From Calditrichia bacterium (GTDB lineage: Bacteria > Calditrichota > Calditrichia > RBG-13-44-9): DNA of 14,063 bases. The number at the start of each line of letters is the position of its first letter. The stretch's first letter is position 1. The stretch is from contig JALXCH010000482.1 of assembly GCA_026991005.1 (NCBI GenBank), positions 29,663 to 43,725 of the forward strand, written 5' to 3'. Below the pieces are notes generated by a model. It was not told the DNA's origin and ran no database searches. It was given only the letters and a program-made list of their open reading frames with translations. Shown here in pieces: positions 6,498-13,904 of this stretch. The position numbers were made by a program, and so were the translations under genes.

Positions 6498-6531
6498 TTC
6501 CAAATAACAAACCCAAATATCGTTATTTTTT

Positions 6532-6560
6532 ATTCGTGTTCATTCGTGTGATTCGTGGTT
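6532..6560 (+). repeat. ATTCGTG(T/G) triplication
   Basis: Three direct contiguous units: ATTCGTGTTC (6532-6541), ATTCGTGTG (6542-6550) and ATTCGTGGTT (6551-6560). It has the same three-word layout as the AATCCTGT triplication at 5963-5989 but a different core, and is followed by an A-run and another AATTCAAAA linker. Confidence 0.75.
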
Positions 6561-6569
6561 GCAAAAATT

Positions 6570-6589
6570 AATTCAAAATTCTTAATTCC
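6570..6589 (+). repeat. Third AATTCAAAA linker repeat, not followed by a hairpin element
   Basis: The first 19 bases are identical to 6250-6268. Unlike the two upstream copies it is followed by CCTCAGTTCCCTG and then the region upstream of the membrane-protein gene, so the linker can exist without the three-hairpin element. Confidence 0.7.
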
Positions 6590-6683
6590 CTCAGTTCCCT
6601 GTTTTTCCCAACGGCAGTTTGACTTTTCACGCGCAATCCACTATTTTCTATGAAGGACAAAAATAATTAGAACGGGAGCATTC

Positions 6684-7421
6684 TTGTTAAGGTTAATTCT
6701 GAAAGGGGCAGGCAACCTGAAGCCATATCTGCAATTTTTCGTTCGCAACTACTGGCGCAGCCATCGGTATTTACGGGAAATTATTTTTCTGGTGATTTTT
6801 CACATTTTTTTCTGGGGATTTCTCTACGGTGATGGTCCGGAGGACCAGATCTGGACGGTGTTTGGGGTGCTGGCGCTCCTGCTCAATCTGGTAACGGCTC
6901 TCACCCTGTTTTACCTGGAAAGAGGCAACGACCGCAATTTTACCCTGGTGCGTCCTTTGGGGCGGATTCGCTTCTTCCTGGCAAAAATAATACTCATTGT
7001 CCTCATCGATTTTTTCTGGGTCGCTTTGTTCAGCATGGTTTACGGTATCCGTTTCTGGGAAGCGGAATATTTCCTCCTTCTTCCTGTCCGTTTAATTTTT
7101 ATTCTGTTACTGCTGGTGCTTTCCACCTCCCTGCTGGGTCTCTCTTTTACCTTTCGCCCGTTTATTGCCTGGCTTTTGCTCTTGCTGGTGGTTTTTGGCA
7201 GCATTCTGAACAAAGTGGCGTTATTCCCGCCGGAGAGCTGGCAGGAGGGTTATGTTTTCCTCACCCTGGCGCTTCCTCCTTTTCTGGAAATTATCTTTAG
7301 CGCCGTTTCTTTGAAATTCCCCCTGTGGCGGGTGGTGTTTCTTGGGGTGGCGCTGCTGCAAATTCTGTTTTACCTGTGGCTGAACCTGCGCTTCATGCTC
7401 CGCAAGGATTTTGCCGATTGA
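6684..7421 (+). CDS. Orphan polytopic membrane protein, ABC-2-permease-like topology
   Basis: A 245-residue, very hydrophobic protein with six or seven predicted membrane segments by eye (about 35-52, 60-78, 99-121, 129-154, 157-178, 187-206 and 212-233). A basic, amphipathic N-terminus (RNYWRSHRYLRE, about 21-32) precedes the first segment. The start is a TTG at 6684, chosen because GGGAG at 6674-6678 lies five bases upstream and no in-frame ATG gives a complete first helix. No catalytic or nucleotide-binding motif is present. Size and layout resemble the membrane subunit of ABC-2-type exporters, but no ATPase gene is next to it, so this is only a comparison of shape. It is preceded by the repeat island and followed by a 193-base gap, so it is probably transcribed alone. 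I do not recognise the family. Confidence 0.75.
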   Translation: MLRLILKGAGNLKPYLQFFVRNYWRSHRYLREIIFLVIFHIFFWGFLYGDGPEDQIWTVFGVLALLLNLVTALTLFYLERGNDRNFTLVRPLGRIRFFLAKIILIVLIDFFWVALFSMVYGIRFWEAEYFLLLPVRLIFILLLLVLSTSLLGLSFTFRPFIAWLLLLLVVFGSILNKVALFPPESWQEGYVFLTLALPPFLEIIFSAVSLKFPLWRVVFLGVALLQILFYLWLNLRFMLRKDFAD

Positions 7422-7509
7422 CCTCGGGATGGGATGGGAATTTTCCATATTTTCAGTGGTTCATTCTTAAAAACTTTTGTATTTTGAAATGCAACTTTTC
7501 ATAAATATG

Positions 7510-7531
7510 GGAAGATTTTTTTGAATCTTCC
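7510..7531. other. Perfect 8-bp hairpin with T-rich loop between the membrane-protein and dehydrogenase genes
   Basis: GGAAGATT (7510-7517) pairs with AATCTTCC (7524-7531) around TTTTTG. A second palindrome, TTCCGGAA (7528-7535), overlaps its right arm. It lies 89 bases after the membrane-protein stop and 84 bases before the dehydrogenase ATG. There is no T-run after the stem, so a standard intrinsic terminator is unlikely; an operator or mRNA leader structure is possible. The rest of the 7422-7614 gap is A/T-rich with no confident promoter. Confidence 0.4.
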
Positions 7532-7614
7532 GGAAATATCCCAAAATTTTTAACGGGGATTTCCGGACGCAACTGTGAGCTATCCGGGACAATCAACAGG
7601 GAAAGGAGAAAGGC

Positions 7615-8769
7615 ATGGATTTCCGACTTACCGACGAGCAAATTGCCATTCAACAAATGGTGCGAGATTTTGCCAAAAAAGAGATTGAACCCCACATTAT
7701 GGAGTACGACGAGAAGAAGCAGTTTCCGGTGGAAATTATCCGGAAGTTAGGGGAGCTGGGTTTGTTGGGCATCATTTATCCCGAAGAGTATGGAGGTGCC
7801 GGGATGGGATACCTGGAGTATGCGCTGATTGTGGAAGAACTCTCCGCGGTGGATCCCTCCATCGGGTTGATTGTGGCTGCGCACAATTCGCTGGGAACAT
7901 TTCACATTTACAATTTTGGTTCCGAGGAACAAAAACGAAAATACCTGCCGCGGCTGACCTCCGGAGAGAGTCTGGCAGCCTGGGCTTTAACCGAACCCGG
8001 CTGCGGGAGCGATGCCAAAGCCCTGAAAACCACCGCGGTGCGGAAAGGAGACAAATGGGTGCTGAACGGTTCCAAAACCTTTATTACCAATCCCAATTAT
8101 TCGGATTACACGGTGGTGATGGCACGAACCGATCCGGAGAAGGGCACCCGGGGAATTTCCGCCTTTGTGGTGGAGAAGGGAACACCGGGCTACAAAATCA
8201 GCAAGAATTTGAACAAACTGGGGATGCGTGCCAGCGACACGGCGGAGCTGTTTTTTGAGGATTGTGAAATTCCCGCCGAAAACATCCTGGGGGAAGAGGG
8301 GGAAGGGTTCCATCAGGCCATGGCTACACTGGATGGCGGTCGGATAAGCATCGGCGCCATGTGTGTGGGCATCGCCCGGGGAGCATATGAACACGCCTTG
8401 CGCTATTCCCAGGAGCGGGAAGCCTTCGGTCGCAAAATTGCCGATTTTCAGGCCACCAAATTTAAGCTGGCGGACATGGCAACCGAAATTGACGCCGCCC
8501 GGTTGCTCATCATGCGTGCCGCCTGGATGAAAGATAATGGTCTGAACGTCAATCTGGAGTCCGCCATGGCAAAGCTGTACGCCAGCGAAGTGGCAGTACG
8601 CGCCGCCAACGAAGCGGTGCAAATTTACGGCGGGTACGGGTTCATTAAAGAGTATCCTGTGGAAAAATTTTACCGGGACGCCAAATTGGGCACCATCGGC
8701 GAAGGCACCTCCGAAATCCTGCGCCTGGTGATTGCCCGGGATATTCTGAAACAGGCTCATACCGTGTAA
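7615..8769 (+). CDS. Acyl-CoA dehydrogenase, short-chain/butyryl-CoA dehydrogenase type
   Basis: A 384-residue FAD enzyme that oxidises acyl-CoA to trans-2-enoyl-CoA in the cytoplasm and passes electrons to an electron-transfer flavoprotein. The length is standard. An N-terminal helical domain contains [20 protein letters not shown]. The first family signature [10 protein letters not shown] is at 124-133, and the C-terminal signature runs from GGYGF (339-343) through EYP to YRDAK (353-357). The catalytic base is E363 in [15 protein letters not shown], the position used by short- and medium-chain enzymes. Isovaleryl-CoA dehydrogenases instead have Gly/Ala there and a base elsewhere, so that assignment is disfavoured. 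AAAGGAG at 7602-7608 fixes the ATG. The carboxyltransferase gene follows after 90 bases, suggesting one operon for acyl-CoA or branched-chain degradation. Chain-length preference cannot be read from the sequence. Confidence 0.93.
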   Translation: MDFRLTDEQIAIQQMVRDFAKKEIEPHIMEYDEKKQFPVEIIRKLGELGLLGIIYPEEYGGAGMGYLEYALIVEELSAVDPSIGLIVAAHNSLGTFHIYNFGSEEQKRKYLPRLTSGESLAAWALTEPGCGSDAKALKTTAVRKGDKWVLNGSKTFITNPNYSDYTVVMARTDPEKGTRGISAFVVEKGTPGYKISKNLNKLGMRASDTAELFFEDCEIPAENILGEEGEGFHQAMATLDGGRISIGAMCVGIARGAYEHALRYSQEREAFGRKIADFQATKFKLADMATEIDAARLLIMRAAWMKDNGLNVNLESAMAKLYASEVAVRAANEAVQIYGGYGFIKEYPVEKFYRDAKLGTIGEGTSEILRLVIARDILKQAHTV

Positions 8770-8859
8770 ATAGAAGCATCTGGCACGTTACCGGAGAAGC
8801 TGAATACCCAGCACCGGGGCCATTGTGAAATCTGTTCCTTCACCAAAAAGGAGAGCAGT

Positions 8860-10515
8860 ATGGCACGAATCGGATCGGAAATTCAAAAAGATAGTCAATT
8901 CCAGAAAAATGTAGAGAACTATCAGAGCCTCATAGAAGAGTTGCGTCAGGCAGATGCCGAAGTGGAAAAAGGGGGCGGAGAGAAGTATCTGCAAAAAATT
9001 CTGAAGCAGGGGAAATTCCCGGTACGCGAGCGGATTCGACGGCTGATTGATCCGGATTCCTACTTCCTGGAAATCGGGAAATATGCCGCTTACGGCATGT
9101 ACAAGGAGTACGGCGGAGCTCCTTCTGCCGGGACGGTGTTCGGCATCGGCAAAATTCACGGGCGGGATACGGTAATTGTGGTGAACGATCCCACCGTCAA
9201 AGCCGGTGCCTGGTTCCCCATGACCTGCAAGAAAAATTTACGTGCCCAGGAAATTTCCATGGAAAATCGCCTGCCCATCGTTTATCTGGTGGATTCGGCA
9301 GGCATCTTTTTACCTCTGCAGGAAGACCTCTTCCCGGACAAAGAGCATTTTGGCCGGATTTTCCGCAATAACGCCATCATGTCCTCCATGGGCATCCCGC
9401 AAATTGCAGCTATTCTGGGCAATTGCGTGGCGGGTGGGGCGTACCTGCCCATCATGAGCGACGAAGCCTTGATTGTGGAAGGGAATGGTACGGTTTTTCT
9501 GGCTGGTGCTCATCTGGTGAAAGCCGCCATTGGGGAGGAGGTGGACAACCAGGAGCTGGGTGGTGCCATTGTGCACAGCGAAATTAGCGGCGTCACCGAT
9601 TACCGGGTTCCCAACGAAGAAGAAGCCCTGAAGTTGATTCGCAACCTCATCGAAAAATTTGGCCATTTCCCCAAACAGGTGTTCGACCGCAAAGAACCGG
9701 CACCCCCGGCCTTCGATCCAGAAGAGATTTACGGCATCATCCCCCAGGATCGCAGTCGTCCCTACGATATGTATCAGGTGCTGGCGCGCATTCTGGATAA
9801 CAGCGAACTGGACGAATACAAAGCCGGGTACGGAAAAACCATCATTACCGGGTACGGGCGCATCGACGGTTACGCAGTGGGCATTGTAGCCAACCAGCGG
9901 CTGGTGGTTAAAAGTCGCAGGGGAGAAATGCAAATCGGCGGCGTCATCTACTCCGATAGTGCAGACAAAGCGGCGCGGTTCATTATGAATTGTAACCAGA
10001 AGCGCATTCCGCTGGTTTTCCTCCAGGATGTCACCGGCTTCATGGTGGGGAAGAAAGCCGAGCACGGCGGCATCCTGAAAGATGGGGCAAAACTGGTGAA
10101 TGCCGTAGCCAATTCGGTGGTGCCTAAATTCACCTTTATTGTGGGGAATAGCTTCGGCGCGGGCAACTACGCCATGTGCGGGAAAGCTTACGATCCACGG
10201 CTTATTTTTGCGCTTCCCACCGCCAACATTGCGGTGATGGGCGGCTATCAAGCCAGCCAGACCTTACTTTCCATTCGCATTTCGCAACTGAAGAAGCAGG
10301 GGAAGGAAATTACCGAAGAGGAGAAAAACCGCTTACTGGATGACATCAAAAAACGCTACGCCGAACAGATGCATCCGCTGTATGCCGCAGCCCGCCTCTG
10401 GGTGGATGGCATTGTGCCGCCCACGGAAATTCGCCGCATTGTTTCTACGGGAATTCGCATGGCGGAGCATAATCCCGATATTCCTCGCTTTAATCCCGGG
10501 GTAATTCAAACCTGA
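8860..10515 (+). CDS. Acyl-CoA carboxylase carboxyltransferase (beta) subunit, methylcrotonyl-CoA carboxylase type
   Basis: A 551-residue carboxyltransferase that moves CO2 from biotin to an acyl-CoA. It has two crotonase-fold halves. The N-half carries VDSAGIFLPLQEDLFPD, HFGRIF and GNCVAGGAYLP (187-197). The C-half carries QDVTGFMVGKKAEHGG (389-404), KDGAKLV and GNSFGAGNYAMCGKAY (429-444). The Gly-rich GGAY and GAGNY turns supply the oxyanion-hole amides in this family. The HFGR insert, GFMVG and GAGNY-MCG-AY wording match methylcrotonyl/geranyl-CoA carboxylase beta chains rather than propionyl-CoA carboxylase, which has DVPGF and a GGAY-type second turn. AAGGAG at 8848-8853 sets the start. 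It needs a biotin carboxylase/biotin carrier subunit, and none is in the window. Its partner upstream is an acyl-CoA dehydrogenase. The exact substrate is uncertain. It ends 39 bases from the convergent phosphorylase gene. Confidence 0.9.
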   Translation: MARIGSEIQKDSQFQKNVENYQSLIEELRQADAEVEKGGGEKYLQKILKQGKFPVRERIRRLIDPDSYFLEIGKYAAYGMYKEYGGAPSAGTVFGIGKIHGRDTVIVVNDPTVKAGAWFPMTCKKNLRAQEISMENRLPIVYLVDSAGIFLPLQEDLFPDKEHFGRIFRNNAIMSSMGIPQIAAILGNCVAGGAYLPIMSDEALIVEGNGTVFLAGAHLVKAAIGEEVDNQELGGAIVHSEISGVTDYRVPNEEEALKLIRNLIEKFGHFPKQVFDRKEPAPPAFDPEEIYGIIPQDRSRPYDMYQVLARILDNSELDEYKAGYGKTIITGYGRIDGYAVGIVANQRLVVKSRRGEMQIGGVIYSDSADKAARFIMNCNQKRIPLVFLQDVTGFMVGKKAEHGGILKDGAKLVNAVANSVVPKFTFIVGNSFGAGNYAMCGKAYDPRLIFALPTANIAVMGGYQASQTLLSIRISQLKKQGKEITEEEKNRLLDDIKKRYAEQMHPLYAAARLWVDGIVPPTEIRRIVSTGIRMAEHNPDIPRFNPGVIQT

Positions 10516-10554
10516 TGGAGTGGGAAGAAGAGCACCGGGGAAGGGAGGGTTTAT

Positions 10555-12411
10555 TTAACGATTTTTCAACCACACCACCTGGTAAGGTGCCAGTTCCAGT
10601 TGCAATTTCCCGTTTTCTACCCGATAAGAATGTTCGCTCAACAGATCGTGCCAGCGGGTGTGGCGAAGGCCTGCTTCGGCAATGGCGAGCTCCCAGCGTT
10701 GCTTCCGGTTGGTCACATTGGTGATAGCCAGGATTTGCTCTCCCGTTTCCGGAACCGTGCGCAAAACGGTAAAGGTGGTGGAATTTACCGGCAAAATCCG
10801 CTGCGGCGAGTTGGGGTGGAAGGCGCGTTCCGCGATGCGCGTGCGAATCATTTCCACCAGCCGCCGGGTCACCTGACTGGTACAGGAGTTCTCATCCTGA
10901 AACAGCTGTTCCAGCTCCTTCATTTTAATATTGCGCCGATTGATGCTGCGGGGATGTTCCTCTTCCAGCACGGCTTCCACATCGTTCCGGGAACCCAGCA
11001 AACCGTGCAAGTACACCCCCGGCACTCCCATCATCACCAGCGCAATAGCACGGGAGGCCAGGTAGCGGTTTACTTTGGTCATCAGCGGCTCCTCGTCCCG
11101 ATCGTTATTCAGCGCGTTCCACCAGGTGACATTTAATTCGTAGGGACTGATCGTGCCATCCCCATTGTCCTTGTAAGAGATGAAACCGCCGTTTTCCACC
11201 ACCTTCAGGGTAAGGGCTTCGATTTCTGCCTCGCTCAAAATGTCTTTGACCGCCATTACCCCAATTCCATCGTGGGAATCCAGAAAATTAAAATAAGTGG
11301 CCTGGGGTGAAACAAATTCCAGCGAGGCTGCCCATTCCGTTAACTTGCGCGTATCTCCGGTGTGGAAGGCATGCAGCACCAGAGGCGGCAGGGCGAAGTT
11401 GTACACCATTTGCGCTTCGTCGTAACCGTTAGAAAAATACCGCACGTTGTCCTGATGGGGCACATTGGTTTCGGTAATCAGGGCAACATGGGGTGCCACC
11501 ACGTTCAGCACATCCCGAAACAGCTTGATGATGGTATGGCTTTGTTCCAGATGCACACAGGTGGTTCCCAATTCTTCCCACAGGTAGGTTACGGCATCCA
11601 GGCGTATGATGTCTGCACCGCGCCGCACGTAGGTGAGCAGTATTTCCACAATCTTCAGAAGAACCCGCGGATTTTTGAAATTCAGGTCAATCTGATCGGG
11701 GGAGAAGGTCGTCCAGACCAATTTGGGGCCCCGCAGGGTCTGCACACGGGTGAGAACGTCGCTGGTGCGGGGACGTACGATGAGCTTGAGATGGTCTTCG
11801 GAAATCTCGCTGCGGGTATCGAATACGGAAAAGAAATCCACGTAATCGGGGTTCTGGTTCAAAAATTCCTGAAACCAGCGACTTTCCGAAGATATATGGT
11901 TGAACACCCCGTCGAACATCAATTTGAAATCGCGTTTCATGTTTAAAATATCTTCCCAGGTACCCAGCTGGGGATCGACTTCCTCAAAATCGATTACCGC
12001 AAAACCGCGATCGGAAGAATAGGGGTAAAAGGGCAGCAGATGGATGGTGTTGAAAACTCCTTTCAGGTGCTCCCGGGCCAGATTTCCCAGAGTGAAGAGG
12101 GGGAGCTCCCCTTCCCGCCGCAGCAGGTCTCCATAGGTGATGAGGATGGCATCCCGCTCGGTGAAACGTTCGTCGGGGCGAAACTGCTTCTCCCATTCCA
12201 GCATAAGCGGCGTTTTATGGGCGTAGTACACCTGCATGATGCGCTCCAGCTCGCGATACACCGGTTCTACACGCTCTGCGCCGTACAGGAATTTCAATTT
12301 TTCTTTTAAACGTTCCTGTGCCTCTTCTGGCACCTGAAGCACAGGGCGGTGATAATCGGGACGGGGATAATGGAATTTCGTAAAATCCACCTGCGGTGTG
12401 GATTGGCTCAT
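10555..12411 (-). CDS. GH13 sucrose phosphorylase-like enzyme, probably glucosylglycerate phosphorylase type
   Basis: A 618-residue alpha-amylase-superfamily enzyme. By motif it belongs with GH13 subfamily 18, which reversibly phosphorolyses sucrose, glucosylglycerate or similar glucosides to glucose 1-phosphate. Visible motifs are LLPFYPYSSDRGFAVIDF (125-142), DGVFNH (167-172), nucleophile D272 in IIRLDAVTYLWEELG, acid/base E314 in ALITETNVPHQDN and the third acid D381 in NFLDSHDGIGV. The FLDSHDGIG wording fits the glucosylglycerate-phosphorylase/YcjM branch better than classical sucrose phosphorylase (LDTHDGIG, about 500 residues), and this protein is longer, partly through an N-terminal extension of about 80 residues. 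No signal peptide is seen, so it is cytoplasmic. Its ATG overlaps the STAS gene stop as ATGA, and GAGGAAAAG inside that gene's 3' end is the ribosome site. Family confident, substrate inferred. Confidence 0.88.
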   Translation of the reverse strand: MSQSTPQVDFTKFHYPRPDYHRPVLQVPEEAQERLKEKLKFLYGAERVEPVYRELERIMQVYYAHKTPLMLEWEKQFRPDERFTERDAILITYGDLLRREGELPLFTLGNLAREHLKGVFNTIHLLPFYPYSSDRGFAVIDFEEVDPQLGTWEDILNMKRDFKLMFDGVFNHISSESRWFQEFLNQNPDYVDFFSVFDTRSEISEDHLKLIVRPRTSDVLTRVQTLRGPKLVWTTFSPDQIDLNFKNPRVLLKIVEILLTYVRRGADIIRLDAVTYLWEELGTTCVHLEQSHTIIKLFRDVLNVVAPHVALITETNVPHQDNVRYFSNGYDEAQMVYNFALPPLVLHAFHTGDTRKLTEWAASLEFVSPQATYFNFLDSHDGIGVMAVKDILSEAEIEALTLKVVENGGFISYKDNGDGTISPYELNVTWWNALNNDRDEEPLMTKVNRYLASRAIALVMMGVPGVYLHGLLGSRNDVEAVLEEEHPRSINRRNIKMKELEQLFQDENSCTSQVTRRLVEMIRTRIAERAFHPNSPQRILPVNSTTFTVLRTVPETGEQILAITNVTNRKQRWELAIAEAGLRHTRWHDLLSEHSYRVENGKLQLELAPYQVVWLKNR

Positions 12412-12758
12412 GGCTTTTCCTCAAAACTTTCGACTGCTTTTTCGCAGGTTGGGTAAATTTGCAGGATTTTGTCCAGATGGGTAATCTGCAGGACTTTTTT
12501 TACAATATCCTGAACGGCAGCCAGGCGCACATCACCCTGGCGGCTCCGTAAATAGGAAATTCGTGATACGATGGCGCCAATACCGCTGGAATCCACGCGT
12601 CGGGTTTCCTGCATATCCAGCACGATTCGCACGGTTCCTTTTTCCACCAAATCCCGCAGTAACCGAATTAATTCATCCGCATTAGCAGATGTTAGTTGAG
12701 GGGGAATGTGCACACATACCACCTCACTGTCTGGAAATTGGGTTGTGCTGAATCCCAT
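12408..12758 (-). CDS. STAS-domain anti-sigma-factor antagonist (SpoIIAA/RsbV-like)
   Basis: A 116-residue single STAS domain with alternating beta strands and helices: VVCVHIPPQLTSANADEL near the N-terminus, VRIVLDMQETRRVDSSGIGA (43-62) and a C-terminal HLDKILQIYPTCEKAV segment. The VDSSGIG loop (D56, S57, S58, G59) is the conserved site that an anti-sigma kinase phosphorylates in SpoIIAA and RsbV; the unphosphorylated form binds the kinase and frees its sigma factor. Start ATG at 12758 has AAAGAGGGAG at 12770-12761. It is the first gene of a two-gene minus-strand unit, its TGA overlapping the next ATG by four bases, so its expression is probably coupled to the phosphorylase gene. No anti-sigma kinase, phosphatase or sigma-factor gene is present in the window. 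A cytoplasmic partner-switch role is well supported by family; the target is unknown. Confidence 0.9.
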   Translation of the reverse strand: MGFSTTQFPDSEVVCVHIPPQLTSANADELIRLLRDLVEKGTVRIVLDMQETRRVDSSGIGAIVSRISYLRSRQGDVRLAAVQDIVKKVLQITHLDKILQIYPTCEKAVESFEEKP

Positions 12759-12971
12759 GACTCCCTCTTTTTAGTAATAAAATAAGCAAAAATTGGGGCG
12801 GGATAAAGGGAATTTTCTTCCAATTTCTAAAAAAAATGCGAGCATGTGAGCAGGTTTTTAATCCTGTAAAATTTCCCCGGTAATTATCACTTTTTCTGTC
12901 GCTGGGACGAGTAGTATGATTTTGGGCGGGGTAGCGTTGTCTTTTTCCAGAGAGTTATTTTTTCTAACCAT

Positions 12972-13000
12972 TTGTTTTCCTATTGGGTCGTTTGTAATAT
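12972..13000 (+). promoter_or_regulatory. Possible promoter for larE in the divergent intergenic region
   Basis: TTGTTT (12972-12977) and TAATAT (12995-13000) are separated by 17 bases and lie about 50 bases before the larE ATG. Matches to the sigma-70 consensus are partial (TTG only for the first box, four of six for the second). An alternative is TATTTTTG (12998-13005), which fits the TAnnTTTG box of Bacteroidetes promoters but lacks a well-spaced upstream TTTG. The remaining 12759-12971 sequence is A/T-rich, should hold the minus-strand promoter of the STAS gene, and shows no clear operator or riboswitch. Confidence 0.25.
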
Positions 13001-13052
13001 TTTTGCTCAACATGAAACCAGCAACTGTTTAAGCGGGTGAATAGGAGAAAAA

Positions 13053-13904
13053 ATGTTTCACGATAGATTAAATCCAATTTTACAGGAAAAGTACCGAAGG
13101 TTGCGGAGATTACTTTCCGGATATGGCAGGCTGGCAATTGCCTATTCCGGAGGGGTGGATTCTGCTCTGTTACTTGCCGTAGCCAGTGAGGTGCTGGGGG
13201 AGGAGGCTCTGGGCATTATTGGGGATTCGCCCTCTTTACCCCGCCGGGAGTTGCGGGAGGCGACGGAGCTGGCGCGAAAAAATGGCTGGCACTATGTGGT
13301 GCTTGCCACCCACGAAACCGAGCAGGCGGATTATCGGCGGAATCCCTATAATCGCTGTTACTTCTGTAAACGGGAACTTTTCACCGAATTTCTGGAATAT
13401 GCCCGGAAGAAGGGCTATCGCTATATTGCGGACGGGACAAATGTGGATGACGGGAACGATTATCGCCCGGGATTGCAGGCAATTCAGGAGTTGCAGGTGG
13501 TGAGTCCTCTCAAAGAGGCGGAATTAACCAAGCGCGAAATTCGCCTGTTAGCCCGGTATCTGGGGTTGCCTATATGGAACAAGCCAGCGCAGGCCTGCCT
13601 GGCTTCGCGATTCCCCACCGGTACGCCTGTTACTCCCGAGGCAATGCGACAGGTGGAAGCTGCGGAGGATTTTCTGCTGGGGCTGGGATTTCGGGTTGTG
13701 CGGGTGCGGCATCATGGGAAGCTGGCGCGCATCGAGGTGGAGCCTTCCGAAATTCCCCGCCTGTTAGAGGAGGAAATGCGCCGGGCGGTGGTGGAACATC
13801 TCCAATCCCTGGGATACCGGCACGTTACCGTGGATTTGCAGGGATACCGCAGTGCCGGGAGTCAGTGGCAACCTACGGAAAAAGAGGAGCATCGGTATGT
13901 CTGA
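13053..13904 (+). CDS. larE: LarE-type ATP-dependent sulfur transferase, three-cysteine class
   Basis: A 283-residue PP-loop enzyme that adenylates and thiolates the pyridinium precursor during synthesis of the nickel-pincer nucleotide cofactor of lactate racemase and relatives. The PP-loop AYSGGVDSALL places S32-GGVDS-37 near the N-terminus. NRCYFCKRELF gives a CxxC pair (C102, C105), DGTNVDD lies at 127-133, and KPAQACLASRFPTG gives C182. From memory, LarE proteins either sacrifice the single Cys equivalent to C182, as in Lactobacillus, or use all three Cys to hold a [4Fe-4S] cluster, as in Thermotoga; this one has all three and no others. The C-terminus VTVDLQGYRSAGS is typical. TAGGAG at 13042-13047 supports the start. 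It is divergent from the STAS gene and overlaps the next gene by eight bases. No larB, larC or racemase-like gene is in view. Confidence 0.93.
   Translation: MFHDRLNPILQEKYRRLRRLLSGYGRLAIAYSGGVDSALLLAVASEVLGEEALGIIGDSPSLPRRELREATELARKNGWHYVVLATHETEQADYRRNPYNRCYFCKRELFTEFLEYARKKGYRYIADGTNVDDGNDYRPGLQAIQELQVVSPLKEAELTKREIRLLARYLGLPIWNKPAQACLASRFPTGTPVTPEAMRQVEAAEDFLLGLGFRVVRVRHHGKLARIEVEPSEIPRLLEEEMRRAVVEHLQSLGYRHVTVDLQGYRSAGSQWQPTEKEEHRYV

Larger units (their letters stand above)
5103..6683. other. Gene-free, repeat-dense island of about 1.6 kb
   Basis: No open frame in this interval looks like a protein. The longer ones (5570-6142, 5613-5927 and 6317-6571 on plus; 5020-5383 on minus) read straight through word-like repeats and have low-complexity, Phe/Ser/Pro- or Cys/Pro/Tyr-rich translations. 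What it holds is a mosaic of short repeats, listed separately: a minisatellite, a tandem hairpin repeat, two three-hairpin elements, A/T-rich AATTCAAAA linkers, two nonamer-type triplications, two degenerate copies of an ACCACAGA-type word and a 13-bp inverted repeat. Base composition swings between A/T-rich linkers and GC-rich stems, unlike the even composition of the flanking genes. No transposase fragment, tRNA or clear origin is visible. It separates the metal-efflux operon from the membrane-protein gene at 6684. Confidence 0.8.

Noticed and set aside
6317..6571. An 84-codon plus-strand open frame.
   Set aside because: It begins inside hairpin element B and ends in the ATTCGTG triplication; its apparent sequence is translated repeat DNA.
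7422..7614. Candidate promoter boxes before the dehydrogenase (TTGTAT at 7477, TAAATA at 7502).
   Set aside because: Spacing is 19 bases and the second box matches poorly; A/T-rich DNA gives such hits by chance.
9310..10251. A 313-codon minus-strand frame opposite the carboxyltransferase gene.
   Set aside because: The plus strand encodes a full-length, motif-rich enzyme here; the antisense frame is a codon-bias artefact.
10516..10554. Looked for a bidirectional terminator between the convergent carboxyltransferase and phosphorylase genes.
   Set aside because: The 39-base gap has no stem-loop with a T-run; termination may occur inside the opposing gene.
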